Origin: Virgisporangium ochraceum
Lineage (GTDB): Bacteria > Actinomycetota > Actinomycetes > Mycobacteriales > Micromonosporaceae
Direction of reading: 5' to 3'
Assembly (NCBI RefSeq): GCF_016863655.1
Contig: NZ_BOPH01000022.1
Coordinates: 1-64,000 of the forward strand
DNA: 64,000 nucleotides
In this document: positions 8,030 to 17,700 of the stretch, one piece after another
Layout of the letters: every line of letters begins with the position of its first letter
How positions within the stretch are numbered: the first letter of the stretch is position 1
Notes under the pieces: generated by a model
What the model was told of the DNA's origin: nothing
The model's input: only the letters and a program-made list of their open reading frames with translations
The model's database searches: none
Made by a program: the position numbers and the translations under genes

Positions 8030-9248
8030 GCCGGCGGTTCAGGTACTCCCGCTCGGCGTCGTTGTCGACGAGGTCGAGCGCCTCCCGGTAGGCGGCGGCG
8101 GCCCCGTCGGGGCGGCCGTCGCGGCGCAGCAGGTCGGCCTCCACGGCCGGCAGGTAGTGGTAGTCGGCCAGCCGCCCGTCGCGTCGCAGGTCACGTATTT
8201 CCGCGAGGGCCGCGCGCGGCCCGTCCACAAAGGACAGCGCGACCGTCCGGTTGAGCGCGACCACCGGTGACGGCCAGGTCCTGAGGAGCTCGTCGTAGAG
8301 GCCGAGGATCTGCCGCCAGTCGGTGTCGGCGTAGCTCGGCGCGAGCGCGTGCAGCGACGCGATCGCCGCCTGCAGCGCGTACCGGCCGACCCGCCCCGTG
8401 CGGAACGCGCCGAGGACCACGTCCCGCCCCTCGGCGACGAGGTCCGCGTCCCAGCGCGAGCGGTCCTGCTCCTCGATGGTGAGCAGGCGGCCGTCGGCGT
8501 CGGTGCGGGTGGCCCGGCGGGCGTCGGTGAGCAGCAGCAACGCCAGCAGTCCACGCACCTCGGGCTCGTCGGGCATCAGCGCGCGCAGCGTCCGCGCCAG
8601 GTGGACTGCGCGGTCGACAAGATCGTTGCGGACCAGGTCGGCGCCCGACGGCGCGGTGTGCCCCGTCGTGTAGAGCAGGTGGACGACGCTCAGCACGGCG
8701 TCGAGCCGCTCGGGAAGCTCGGCCGCCTCCGGCACCCGGTACGGGATCCGAGCGGCGGTGATCTTCTTCTTCGCCCGGGTCACGCGGGCGGCCATCGTCG
8801 TCTCCGACACCAGGAACGCGTGGGCGATGTCGCCGGTCCCCACGCCGCAGACCAGCCGCAGTGTGAGCGCGACCTGCGCCTCCCGCGCGAGCGCCGGGTG
8901 GCAGCAGGTGAAGATGAGCCGGAGCCGGTCGTCGGGCACCGACTCCTCCTCCGGCTCGTCGGGTGCGGCCTCCACCGGCTCGACGAGCATCGGCATCTTG
9001 GCCCGGAACACCTTGTCGCGGCGCAGGATGTCCAGCGCCTTGCGCTTGGCGGTGGCGGTGAGCCAGGCGCCCGGCTTGCGGGGTACGCCGTCGCGGGTCC
9101 AGGCGTCGAGGGCGGAGAGGTAGGCATCCTGGACGCACTCCTCCGCCACGTCGAGGTCGCCGGCGACCCGCGCCGTCGCGGCGAGCACGAACGCCCACTC
9201 GCGACGGTGCGCGTCGGTCACCGCTTCTTCCGCCTCGCGACGACTCAC
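7998..9248 (-). CDS. ECF RNA polymerase sigma factor, ECF42 group, 416 aa
   Basis: Group-IV sigma factor with a long C-terminal helical extension (DUF6596/TPR-like), characteristic of ECF42. Region 2 is residues about 10-80 (CVQDAYLSALDAWTRDGVP, then KPGAWLTATAKRKALDILRRD). Region 4 carries LRLVCGVGTGDIAHAFLVSE and TTMAARVTRAKKKI. The remaining 230 residues hold repeated helices such as ALNRTVALSFVDGPRAAL. GTG at 9248 is chosen because it overlaps the TGA of the YCII gene (GTGA); GTG at 9221 is the alternative. ECF42 genes are known to sit beside YCII/DGPF-domain genes, as here. An ECF42-type promoter lies upstream of that partner. No anti-sigma factor is seen; in this group the extension is thought to regulate activity. 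Confidence 0.92.
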   Translation of the reverse strand: MSRREAEEAVTDAHRREWAFVLAATARVAGDLDVAEECVQDAYLSALDAWTRDGVPRKPGAWLTATAKRKALDILRRDKVFRAKMPMLVEPVEAAPDEPEEESVPDDRLRLIFTCCHPALAREAQVALTLRLVCGVGTGDIAHAFLVSETTMAARVTRAKKKITAARIPYRVPEAAELPERLDAVLSVVHLLYTTGHTAPSGADLVRNDLVDRAVHLARTLRALMPDEPEVRGLLALLLLTDARRATRTDADGRLLTIEEQDRSRWDADLVAEGRDVVLGAFRTGRVGRYALQAAIASLHALAPSYADTDWRQILGLYDELLRTWPSPVVALNRTVALSFVDGPRAALAEIRDLRRDGRLADYHYLPAVEADLLRRDGRPDGAAAAYREALDLVDNDAEREYLNRRLIEVTPPARP

Positions 9249-9583
9249 GCCGGCGGGACGAACAACGGCCGGACCTCCACGCCGCCGTCGATCGTGGCCG
9301 GGTTGAGCTTCGCGATCGCGACCGCCGTGGCGTCGTCGGGCGCCTCCAGGATGTAGAAGCCGGCCGCGACCTCCTTCGCCTCGATGAACGGCCCGTCGGT
9401 GACCACGTCGCCGCGGACCGCGGTGGCTGTGGCGCTCGACTGCAGGGCGAACCCGGTGACGATCCGCCCACCGAGCTCCTCGACCTGCGCCGGGTAGCGG
9501 TTGAGCAGCTCCAGGTAGTCGGGCGTGATCGACGTCGGGTCGGCGGGAGCCGGCGAGAAGATGAGAACTCCGTACTGCGGCAT
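9245..9583 (-). CDS. YCII/DGPF-domain protein, 112 aa
   Basis: Small ferredoxin-fold protein of the YCII-related (DGPF) family. The family motif DGPF is visible in VVTDGPFIEAKEVAAGFYIL near residue 65, and the chain starts with the usual MPQYGVLIFSP. Its biochemical role is not established; family members regularly accompany ECF42 sigma factors and are regarded as their output genes. The ATG at 9583 has a good GAGGAG site upstream on the minus strand. Its stop overlaps the sigma-factor start, so both proteins would come from one transcript initiated at the TGTCGA/CGTC promoter at 9621-9647. Confidence 0.92.
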   Translation of the reverse strand: MPQYGVLIFSPAPADPTSITPDYLELLNRYPAQVEELGGRIVTGFALQSSATATAVRGDVVTDGPFIEAKEVAAGFYILEAPDDATAVAIAKLNPATIDGGVEVRPLFVPPA

Positions 9584-9620
9584 CGGTCGCTCCTCGGGTT
9601 TCGTGATGTCCTGCCTTCCC

Positions 9621-9647
9621 GACGAACGGGTCCGGCCGGATTCGACA
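9621..9647 (-). promoter_or_regulatory. ECF42-type promoter of the YCII-sigma operon
   Basis: On the minus strand a -35 element TGTCGA (9647-9642) is followed after 17 bases by a -10 element CGTC (9624-9621). The published ECF42 consensus is TGTCGA at -35 with a CG(A/T)C-like -10. The site is 38 bp upstream of the YCII start codon, where an autoregulated promoter would be expected. Confidence 0.75.
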
Positions 9648-9676
9648 CCCGGACACGGTAGACGCCTCAGCGCTCC

Positions 9677-10960
<1,284 letters not shown>

Positions 10961-11203
10961 CCGCCACCTCCCCGCTTCGGCAGGGAGACTGTCACCACTG
11001 TGACCGGCCGACGACCATCGGGTGAACGGTCCTATCTCCCCATCAACGCAAAGTCATCACCGCATCTGCATCATTCCGTGTCCAAACCGGTGCGCAGCGC
11101 AAGCAACACCCCGAAGGTGGTGCCCACCGCCCCCGGCTGAGCAGGCCATCGCCCCACCGCCCCGCCGCCCTCGCCCCCGCCGCCCCCGCCGCCGCCTCTC
11201 CCC
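10961..11203. other. Non-coding left part of the 584-bp divergent gap
   Basis: This stretch separates the divergent starts of the ABC ATPase gene and the small gene at 11545. It is locally AT-richer between 11,030 and 11,110 and then becomes an almost pure C/G run (CCCGCC-type) up to 11,203. No convincing gene, promoter or binding palindrome was found in it. It should contain the promoter of the ATPase gene. The rest of the gap is filled by the inverted repeat and the two tandem arrays listed separately. Confidence 0.5.
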
Positions 11204-11280
11204 CGCCGATCTTGCACTTGTGGCCGCCGAAAAATCCGGATATGCCGCCTAAAGTGGCGGCCACGAGTGCAAGATCGGCG
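11204..11280. repeat. Long inverted repeat, GATC-arm family (copy A)
   Basis: Arms of 25 bp (11204-11228 and 11256-11280) pair with a single mismatch around a 27-base AT-richer loop. The left arm begins CGCCGATCTTGCACTTGTGG. It shares the core GATCTTG..CACTTGT with the inverted repeat at 51224, and the same size and GATC placement with the one at 42864. Copy A lies between divergent gene starts, so it cannot be acting only as a terminator. A small mobile or REP-like element is the simplest reading. Confidence 0.85.
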
Positions 11281-11281
11281 C

Positions 11282-11317
11282 GCAGCGAGCGCAGCGAGCG
11301 CAGCGAGCGCAGCGAGC
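11282..11317. repeat. 9-bp tandem repeat, four copies
   Basis: The unit GCAGCGAGC is repeated four times exactly (11282-11290, 11291-11299, 11300-11308, 11309-11317), directly after the right arm of the inverted repeat. The same GAGCGCAGCGA-type sequence recurs inside the DUF5682-VWA gene near 38244, so this is a sequence type dispersed in the genome. Confidence 0.9.
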
Positions 11318-11420
11318 GCCGGGGCGCTGCGGGATGGGGTCGCAGCACTGGGCGGAGGTGTCGCGGGGGCGGGCGCTGCGGGGCGAGGGCGCCAGGGGGT
11401 GGGCGGGGCACCGCATGGGC

Positions 11421-11500
11421 CGGGCACAGCGGACCGGGCACAGCGGACCGGGCACAGCGGACCGGGCACAGCGGACCGGGCACAGCGGACCGGGCACAGC
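11421..11500. repeat. 14-bp tandem repeat, five copies plus a partial
   Basis: The unit CGGGCACAGCGGAC is repeated at 11421, 11435, 11449, 11463 and 11477, with a partial copy to 11500. All full copies are identical. There is no spacer sequence, so it is not CRISPR. It ends 45 bp before the GTG of the gene at 11545 and could alter promoter spacing if its copy number varies. Confidence 0.9.
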
Positions 11501-11544
11501 GGGCGGGGCGTGGGGGGGCGTCCGGGGGTGGGCATGATGGAACG

Positions 11545-11949
11545 GTGATCCGTCTCGACCTGGCCATCAGGCTCCGTGACGCCGGCGTCGCGTGGGAGCC
11601 CGCCGCCGGTGACCATTTCGCCATCCCCGACCGCGACCTCGACGACCAGACCTTCGTGCTCAGCGACATGATCGTCGGCATCCACGAGCTGCCGCGCGGC
11701 ACGGTGATCGGCTTCAACGGGACCACCGAGTGGGCCCTCGACGACATCGAGCGCGACGAGGCGATCTGGCTGCCCCGCGAGGACCAGCTCCGCGCGATGC
11801 TCGGCGACGCGTTCGACCGCCTCGAACGCGACGGCGACGCCTACCGCGTGGTGGTGAACGGCCAGGCGGACGTGCTGGCCGCGACCCCGGAGGACGCCTA
11901 CGGGGCCGCGGTGCTCCAGCAGCTGCGCACCGGCCAGCCCCAGGTCTGA
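11545..11949 (+). CDS. Conserved actinobacterial hypothetical protein, 134 aa
   Basis: Belongs to a small conserved family seen in Streptomyces and relatives, sometimes labelled as a pilus assembly (CpaE) protein without support. Conserved-looking blocks are LDLAIRLRDAGVAWEPAAGD, FAIPDRDLDDQTFVLSDM, VIGFNGTTEWALDDIE and AIWLPREDQLRAMLGD. The start is GTG at 11545; the only earlier ATGs are in other frames and the upstream sequence is tandem repeat. No signal peptide, membrane segment or catalytic motif is evident. Its TGA (11947-11949) abuts the stop of the convergent AhpD-like gene with no intervening base. Confidence 0.85.
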   Translation: MIRLDLAIRLRDAGVAWEPAAGDHFAIPDRDLDDQTFVLSDMIVGIHELPRGTVIGFNGTTEWALDDIERDEAIWLPREDQLRAMLGDAFDRLERDGDAYRVVVNGQADVLAATPEDAYGAAVLQQLRTGQPQV

Positions 11950-12408
11950 TCAGGCCCAGGTCTGGGGGGCCTGCTGCCGGGTCGTCACATTGATCCGGTT
12001 GAAGAAGTTGGTCGTGGCGATCCACAGGACGATCGCCGCCAGCTGCTCCTCGGTGAAGTGCTTCGCCGCGTCGGCCCACACGGCGTCCGGCACGGCGTCG
12101 GGCGTGTCGGCCATCCGGGTGGCGGCCTCGGCCAGGGCCAGCGCGGCCCGCTCGGGCTCGGTGAAGTACGGCGTCTCGCGCCACACCGCCACGGTGAACA
12201 TGCGGTCGTCGGTCTCGCCGGTCTTGCGCATGGCCCGGGCACCGGCGTCGACGCACGGCGCGCAGCCGTTGATCTGGCTGGCCCGCAGGTGCACGAGCTC
12301 GAGGACCGTGTCCGGCACGCCGGCCGAGTGCCCCGCCCTGTAGAGGAGGTTGACCGCCTTGACGGCGTCGGGCAGCAGTCCGGCGGGGTTGGTGATCCGG
12401 GGGTCCAT
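11950..12408 (-). CDS. AhpD-like carboxymuconolactone decarboxylase family protein, 152 aa
   Basis: All-helical CMD/AhpD-fold protein, likely a redox or peroxidase-type enzyme. The CxxC pair is present in INGCAPCVDAG (near residue 58), but the histidine that normally follows three residues after the second cysteine is glycine here, so classical AhpD proton relay may be impaired. The ATG at 12408 is followed by MDPRITNPAGLLP. It lies divergent to an ECF41 sigma factor. CMD-family genes are standard ECF41 neighbours and targets, and an ECF41-type promoter precedes it on the minus strand. Confidence 0.92.
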   Translation of the reverse strand: MDPRITNPAGLLPDAVKAVNLLYRAGHSAGVPDTVLELVHLRASQINGCAPCVDAGARAMRKTGETDDRMFTVAVWRETPYFTEPERAALALAEAATRMADTPDAVPDAVWADAAKHFTEEQLAAIVLWIATTNFFNRINVTTRQQAPQTWA

Positions 12409-12421
12409 GGCGTTCTCCTTC

Positions 12422-12448
12422 TGTCACATCCGTGCCTCGGTGCACGTC
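12422..12448 (+). promoter_or_regulatory. ECF41-type promoter toward the sigma gene
   Basis: TGTCACA (12422-12428), a 16-base spacer and CGTC (12445-12448) match the published ECF41 consensus exactly. It lies 67 bp upstream of the sigma-factor start and implies autoregulation. Confidence 0.85.
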
Positions 12449-12456
12449 ACCGCTAT

Positions 12457-12483
12457 GACTCGGGGCGCGACACCGCTGTGACA
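12457..12483 (-). promoter_or_regulatory. ECF41-type promoter toward the AhpD-like gene
   Basis: On the minus strand TGTCACA (12483-12477) is followed after 16 bases by AGTC (12460-12457), a one-base variant of the ECF41 -10 element CGTC. It directs transcription into the CMD gene at 12408. It faces the plus-strand ECF41 promoter, so the two start sites nearly coincide. Confidence 0.75.
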
Positions 12484-12515
12484 AAAGTGGCGTCCATCAC
12501 ATAAGGGGACGAACA

Positions 12516-13391
12516 GTGACTGACGAGGACCTGCTGGCCCGGCGCTTCGAGGCCGACCGGCCGCGCCTGCGCGCGGTGGCGCACCGGATGCTCGGCTCGG
12601 CCGCCGAGGCCGACGACGCCGTGCAGGAGGCCTGGCTGCGCCTGCGGCGGGTCGACGCGGACACCGTCGACAACCTCAGCGGCTGGCTCACCACCGTGGT
12701 CGGGCGGGTGTGCCTGGACATGCTGCGCTCCCGCACGGTCCGGAAGGAGGACCCGCTCGACGGGACCCGGGCGAACACGGCGGAAGCGACGCCCGACCCC
12801 GCGCACGCCGCCGAGCTGGCCGACTCCGTGGGAGTGGCGCTGCTCGTGGTGCTCGAAACGCTCACCCCCGTGGAGCGGCTCGCGTTCGTCCTGCACGACC
12901 TGTTCGCCGTGCCGTTCGAGGAGATCGCGCCGATCGTGGGGCGCAGCCCGGCGGCGGCCCGCCAGCTCGCCAGTCGCGCGCGCAGGCGGGTCCAGTCGGA
13001 TCCGTCCGACGGCGCGCGGCCGCCGGCGGCGCCCGGCGCCGCGCGGACCCGGCGGGTGGTCGAGGCGTTCCTGGCCGCCTCGCGCGGCGGCGACTTCGGG
13101 ACCCTGCTGACCATGCTCGACCCCGACGTGGTGCTCCGGGTGGACGCGGCGGGGCAGCGGCTCGGCGCACCGGCGGAGGTGCGCGGGCGGGACGCGGTGG
13201 CCCGGTTCTTCGACGGGCGGGCGCGGGCCGCGCGGCCGGCGCTGGTCGACGGCGCGCCCGGCGCGGTGGTGCTGGCCGGCGACACCCCGCGCATCGTGAT
13301 CACGTTCATCGTGGTCGACGGGACGGTCATCGGCGTGGAGGCGGTCGCCGACGCCGACGCGATCCGGGGGCTCGACCTCGACGTGACGTAG
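12516..13391 (+). CDS. ECF41 RNA polymerase sigma factor with SnoaL-like C-terminal domain, 291 aa
   Basis: Extracytoplasmic-function sigma factor. Region 2 spans about residues 8-75 (AHRMLGSAAEADDAVQEAWL, then LSGWLTTVVGRVCLDMLRSR). Region 4 spans about 115-165 (LTPVERLAFVLHDLFAVPFE, EIAPIVGRSPAAARQLASRA). A C-terminal SnoaL-like domain of about 110 residues begins at RVVEAFLAASRGGDFGTLL. ECF41 members use that fused domain instead of a separate anti-sigma factor to tune activity. The GTG at 12516 gives the family-typical start MTDEDLLARRFEADRPRLRA. A perfect ECF41 promoter sits upstream, and a CMD gene is divergent, the classic ECF41 arrangement. Confidence 0.95.
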   Translation: MTDEDLLARRFEADRPRLRAVAHRMLGSAAEADDAVQEAWLRLRRVDADTVDNLSGWLTTVVGRVCLDMLRSRTVRKEDPLDGTRANTAEATPDPAHAAELADSVGVALLVVLETLTPVERLAFVLHDLFAVPFEEIAPIVGRSPAAARQLASRARRRVQSDPSDGARPPAAPGAARTRRVVEAFLAASRGGDFGTLLTMLDPDVVLRVDAAGQRLGAPAEVRGRDAVARFFDGRARAARPALVDGAPGAVVLAGDTPRIVITFIVVDGTVIGVEAVADADAIRGLDLDVT

Positions 13392-13401
13392 GCTCGGGCG
13401 G

Positions 13402-14328
13402 GTGGATCCCGCACGCGTCGTGGAACTGCCGGGCCTGCCCCGGCGGGTCACCGTCTACGAGGTGGGCCCGCGCGACGGGCTGCAGAACGAGTCGGCCGTG
13501 GTGCCGGTCGAGATCAAGGCCGGGTTCGTGCGGCGCCTGGTCGCGGCCGGCCTGTCCACCGTCGAGCTGACCAGCTTCGTCCCGCCGTCGTGGATCCCGC
13601 AGCTCGCCGACGCGTCCGGGCTCATGGACCTGCTGCGCGACGACCTGGCGAAGGCGGGCGGCCGCTACCCGGTCCTCGTGCCGAACGCGCGCGGCCTCGA
13701 CCGCGCGCTGGAGGCCGGCGCCACCGAGATCGCCGTGTTCGCGAGCGCCACCGAGACGTTCGCCCGCCGCAACCTCAACCGCACCGTGGCCGCGTCGCTG
13801 GAGATGTTCCGGCCCGTGGTCGCCGGCGCGGGCGTTCCCGTGCGCGGGTACGTCTCGATGTGCTTCGGCGACCCGTGGGAGGGCGCCGTGCCGGTCGGGC
13901 AGGTGGTCGGGGTGGCGGTGGCGTTGGCCGAGATGGGCTGCGCGGAGATCTCCCTCGGCGACACCATCGGGGTGGCGACGCCCGGCCAGGTCGTCGAGCT
14001 GCTGGCCGCGCTCGACGCGCGCGGGCTGCCGGCCTCCCGCCTCGCCGTCCACTTCCACGACACCTACGGGCAGGCGCTCGCGAACACGCTGGTGGCCCTG
14101 CAGCACGGGGTCACCACCGTCGACGCGTCGGCCGGCGGGCTGGGCGGCTGCCCGTACGCCGGGTCGGCCACCGGCAACCTCGCGACCGAGGACCTGGTGT
14201 GGCAGCTGCACGGCCTCGGCATCGAGACCGGCGTCGACCTCCGCCTCCTCGTGGAGACCAGCGTGTGGATGGCCGGTCACCTGGGCCGCCCCAGCCCGTC
14301 GCGGACCGTGCAGGCCATGAACTCATAG
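13402..14328 (+). CDS. mvaB: Hydroxymethylglutaryl-CoA lyase, 308 aa
   Basis: Cleaves HMG-CoA to acetyl-CoA and acetoacetate, the last step of leucine breakdown. TIM-barrel signature parts are visible: YEVGPRDGLQNE (catalytic Arg/Asp, near residue 16), VELTSFVPPSWIPQLAD, SLGDTIGVATPGQV, LAVHFHDTYGQALAN (metal-binding histidines), and the cysteine loop SAGGLGGCPYAGSATGN. Length fits the family. The GTG at 13402 lies 10 bp after the sigma gene stop. Other leucine-pathway genes are not nearby. A homocitrate synthase-type relative is possible but less likely given the GGLGGCPYA loop. Confidence 0.93.
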   Translation: MDPARVVELPGLPRRVTVYEVGPRDGLQNESAVVPVEIKAGFVRRLVAAGLSTVELTSFVPPSWIPQLADASGLMDLLRDDLAKAGGRYPVLVPNARGLDRALEAGATEIAVFASATETFARRNLNRTVAASLEMFRPVVAGAGVPVRGYVSMCFGDPWEGAVPVGQVVGVAVALAEMGCAEISLGDTIGVATPGQVVELLAALDARGLPASRLAVHFHDTYGQALANTLVALQHGVTTVDASAGGLGGCPYAGSATGNLATEDLVWQLHGLGIETGVDLRLLVETSVWMAGHLGRPSPSRTVQAMNS

Positions 14329-14367
14329 TTGCCACGGCGTTGCCGATAGGTCTCGCGGGAGGCTGCG

Positions 14368-14733
14368 ATGGCGACGCTACTGGTGGTCGACGACGAGCAG
14401 GACATCCGTGACCTCGTGGTGCAGCGGATGGTGCGGGACGGGCACGAGGTGTTCTCGGCCGACAGCGGGCCGTCGGCGCTGGACGTGATCCGCGAGTGCG
14501 GACTCCCCGACGCCGCGATCCTCGACGTCGACATGCCCGGCATGGACGGCTTCGACGTGCTGCGCGAGCTGCGACGGATGCGACCCGACCTGCCGGTGCT
14601 CCTGCTGACCGTGCTGTGGGGGTCGAAGCTGCAGAACCGGGTGCGCGAGGCCGAGGTGGTCTGCCTCGGCAAGCCTTTCACCGCGGCGCAGCTCGCGACC
14701 GGCGTACAGACCCTTCTCGAAGGCGATCCGTGA
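14368..14733 (+). CDS. Stand-alone response-regulator receiver protein, 121 aa
   Basis: Single-domain CheY-like phosphoreceiver. It has the acidic pair in VVDDEQDIRDL, the phosphoacceptor aspartate in AILDVDMPGMDGFDVL (near residue 53), Thr in LLLTVLWGS and the conserved Lys in CLGKPF. No output domain is attached, so it should act through protein contacts. Its TGA overlaps the GTG of the large kinase gene that follows (GTGA), so kinase and receiver are made together and probably form a phosphorelay pair. The ATG at 14368 has GGGAGG upstream at 14359. Confidence 0.93.
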   Translation: MATLLVVDDEQDIRDLVVQRMVRDGHEVFSADSGPSALDVIRECGLPDAAILDVDMPGMDGFDVLRELRRMRPDLPVLLLTVLWGSKLQNRVREAEVVCLGKPFTAAQLATGVQTLLEGDP

Positions 14734-17700
14734 GCCCGGTCCTGCGCACGCTCGCGTTCACCGCGCTGTACGTCGTCGCGACCGTGGCCGGCCGGCTGAC
14801 CGTGCTGGACGCCACGAACCTGAGCCTGGTGTGGCCGGCGGCGGGGGTGGCGGCGATCTGGTTCCTCGTGCAGCACGGGTCGGTGTGGCGGGCGCTCGAC
14901 GCGGCGGCGCTGTCGGTCGTGACCGTCGTCGTCAACTACGTCACCGGCGCGTCGCTGCCGCTGACGGCGTTCTTCGTCGTGGCGAACCTGGTGCAGGCGG
15001 AACTGTTCGTCCAGCTGTACCGACGGTGGCTGCCGCACCTGTGGGGCGGTGGCGGCGACCGGACCCTGTCCCGGCTGACCGACCTGTGGCGGATCGTCGG
15101 CACGGCGCTGCTCAGCACCACGTGCGGCGCCCTTGTCGGCCCGACCGGCGTCTGGGTCGTCAGCGGCGCCTACTCGTGGTCGGCGACGGCCGTCTGGATG
15201 ACCCGCAACACCGTGAGCATCATGCTCGTCGGCGTCCTCGGAATCCGGCTCGGTCAGTACCTGTCGGGCCCTCACCGGTCCGGTGTCTGGACCCGCCTGC
15301 GCGCCGGCCTCCGCGCCGAGTACCTCGTCGTGGTGGCGTTGTCGTCGGCGACCTACGGCATGGTGTTCGGGTTCCCCCACGACCTGCCGCTGGCGTTCCT
15401 GTTGCTCGTGATGACCGTGTGGGCGGGCATCCGGCTGCGCACCGGGTTCGTGATCGCGCACGACGCCGTGTTCGGCACGGTCGCGGTCCTGTTCACGCTG
15501 CACGGAACCGGACCGTTCGCGGCGATCCCGAGCAACGCCGCGCGCGCCCTCGTCGCCCAGCTGTTCGTCGGCATCATCGCCGTCGTCGGGCTCACCCTGG
15601 CCCTCGGCCGCGACGAGCGCGACGAGCTGATCGGCGTGCTGCGCGGTGCCCAGGAGGCCGCCACCGGCCAGGCGCGCCTCATGAGCACCATCGTCGACTC
15701 GATGAGCGACGGGCTCACCGTGGTCGACGGGCAGGGCCGGCTGCTGCTGAGCAACCCGGCGGTCCGCGACCTCCTCGGCACCGGGAAACCGGGCTCCTCC
15801 GGGCTGTGCCACCTCGACGGCACCCCGGTCGACCCGGCCGACATGCCGCACCGCCGGGCGCTCGCGGGCGAGGACGTGCGCGACCTCGACGTGCTCGTGC
15901 GCGACAGCGACGTGCCCGACGGCCGCATCCTGCGCATCAGCTCGACCGCGCTGCCCGGCGAGCGCGACGGGCACCGGTACGCGGTCACGGTGTTCCACGA
16001 CGTCACCGCCGAGCGGCGGCACCGCGACGAGCTCGCCTCGTTCGCCGGGGTGGTCGCGCACGACCTGCTCAACCCGCTGACCACGGTGGAGGGCTGGGCC
16101 GAGGCGGTCGCCGAGCTGTTCGAGGACGCGCCGGTGACGCCGCTGACCACCGAGGCGGCCGGCGGGCTGACGCGCATCAGGCGCGCCGCCACGCACATGC
16201 GCAACCTCATCAACGACCTCCTCGCGTACACCACCGCCCGCGACGCGACCATCGCCGCGGAGCCGGTACGCCTCGACCGCGTGCTCGACGACATCGCCAC
16301 CGCGCGCATCGACCAGGCGCAGAGCAACGACAGGCCGGTGCCCGTCTTCGACCTCCGCGCCGACGTCGTGGTGCACGCCGACCCGGTGCTGCTGCGCCAG
16401 CTGCTCGACAACCTCATCAGCAACTCCATCAAGTACACCGGGCCCGACGTCGAGCCGCGGATCAGCGTCGTCTGCGAGCCGGTCGACGGCCGGGTGGCCG
16501 TGCACATCAGCGACAACGGCATCGGCATCCCGACCGGCCAGCACGAGAGCATCTTCGACAACTTCCACCGGGCGCACCGCTCGGGCGGCTACGCGGGCAC
16601 CGGCCTCGGGCTCGGCATCTGCAAGCGCATCGTCGAGCGGCACGGCGGCACGATCGTCGCCACCGACAACCCGTCGGGCACGGGGTCGCGGTTCACGTTC
16701 ACCCTGCCGGCCGAGGGCGGCACCATCCTGGAAGCCACGCAGGCCGAACCGGTCCAGCGCGCCGTCACCCGGCCCGCGGTCGCCCCCCGCATCACGCTGG
16801 AGCCGGCCGGACCCGCCGAGCCGCCCGAACCGGCCGTGCCGGTCGCCGCGCCGGGCGGCGTGCCGGCGGTGCCGGCCGAACGCTTCGACCACGCCGCCCG
16901 CCTGGTGCTGGACTACCTGCACCGGCACATGCCGTTGGCGTTCTGGGCCGTCACACGGGTCGAGAACGGCCGGCAGACCTACCTGTACCTCGACGCCGAC
17001 AACGGGTACGGCCTGCACCAGGGCGGCAGCCATCCGTGGGAGGACAGCTTATGCGTCCACATGGCCGCCGGCCGCGCGCCGACGGTCGCGCTGGACGCGC
17101 AGTCCGTGCCCGAGTACGCCCGTGCCGGCGTCAACGACCTGATCACGATCGGCACCTACGCGGGTGCGGTCATCAGCGACACCGACGGATCGCTGTTCGG
17201 GGCGATCTGCGGCCTCGACCCGCAGGCCCGCACCGGTGACCCGCGCATGGCGGCCGCCGAGTCGCAGCTGGCGCTGCTCGGGCAGCTGCTCACCGCGGTG
17301 CTGGCCGCCGACCGCGCGGCCGACGACGCGCGGCACGACCTGCTGGTGGAGCGGTTGGCGGCGGCCGAGACCGACTGGCTCACCGGCCTGCCCAACGCCC
17401 GGGCCTGGGACCGCCTCCTCGAGGAGGCGGTGACCCGGTACGACCGGCTGGCCGACCCGACGACCGTCCTGTGGCTCGACGTGCAGCCACAGTCCACAGT
17501 GGACAAGATTCGGCCACCCGACGCCTACCGCCTCGCCGCGGCGGCCGCCGCCCGGCGTGCTCTGCGCGACCGGGACGTCCTCGCCCGCATCGACGACGAC
17601 CGCTTCGGCATCCTGCTCCACTGCACCGCGTCGGACGCGAGGACCATCGCCGCGCGGCTGCGCATCGAACTCGAGACGGCGGGCGTGGTGGGCATCATCG

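Noticed and set aside
11421..11500. Possible CRISPR array
   Set aside because: The 14-bp units abut directly with no unique spacers, and no cas genes are present.
11043..11747. Open frames running through the tandem arrays on either strand
   Set aside because: Their products are repeats of Pro, Arg, Ala and Cys created by the arrays; only the frame from GTG 11545 gives a conserved-looking protein.
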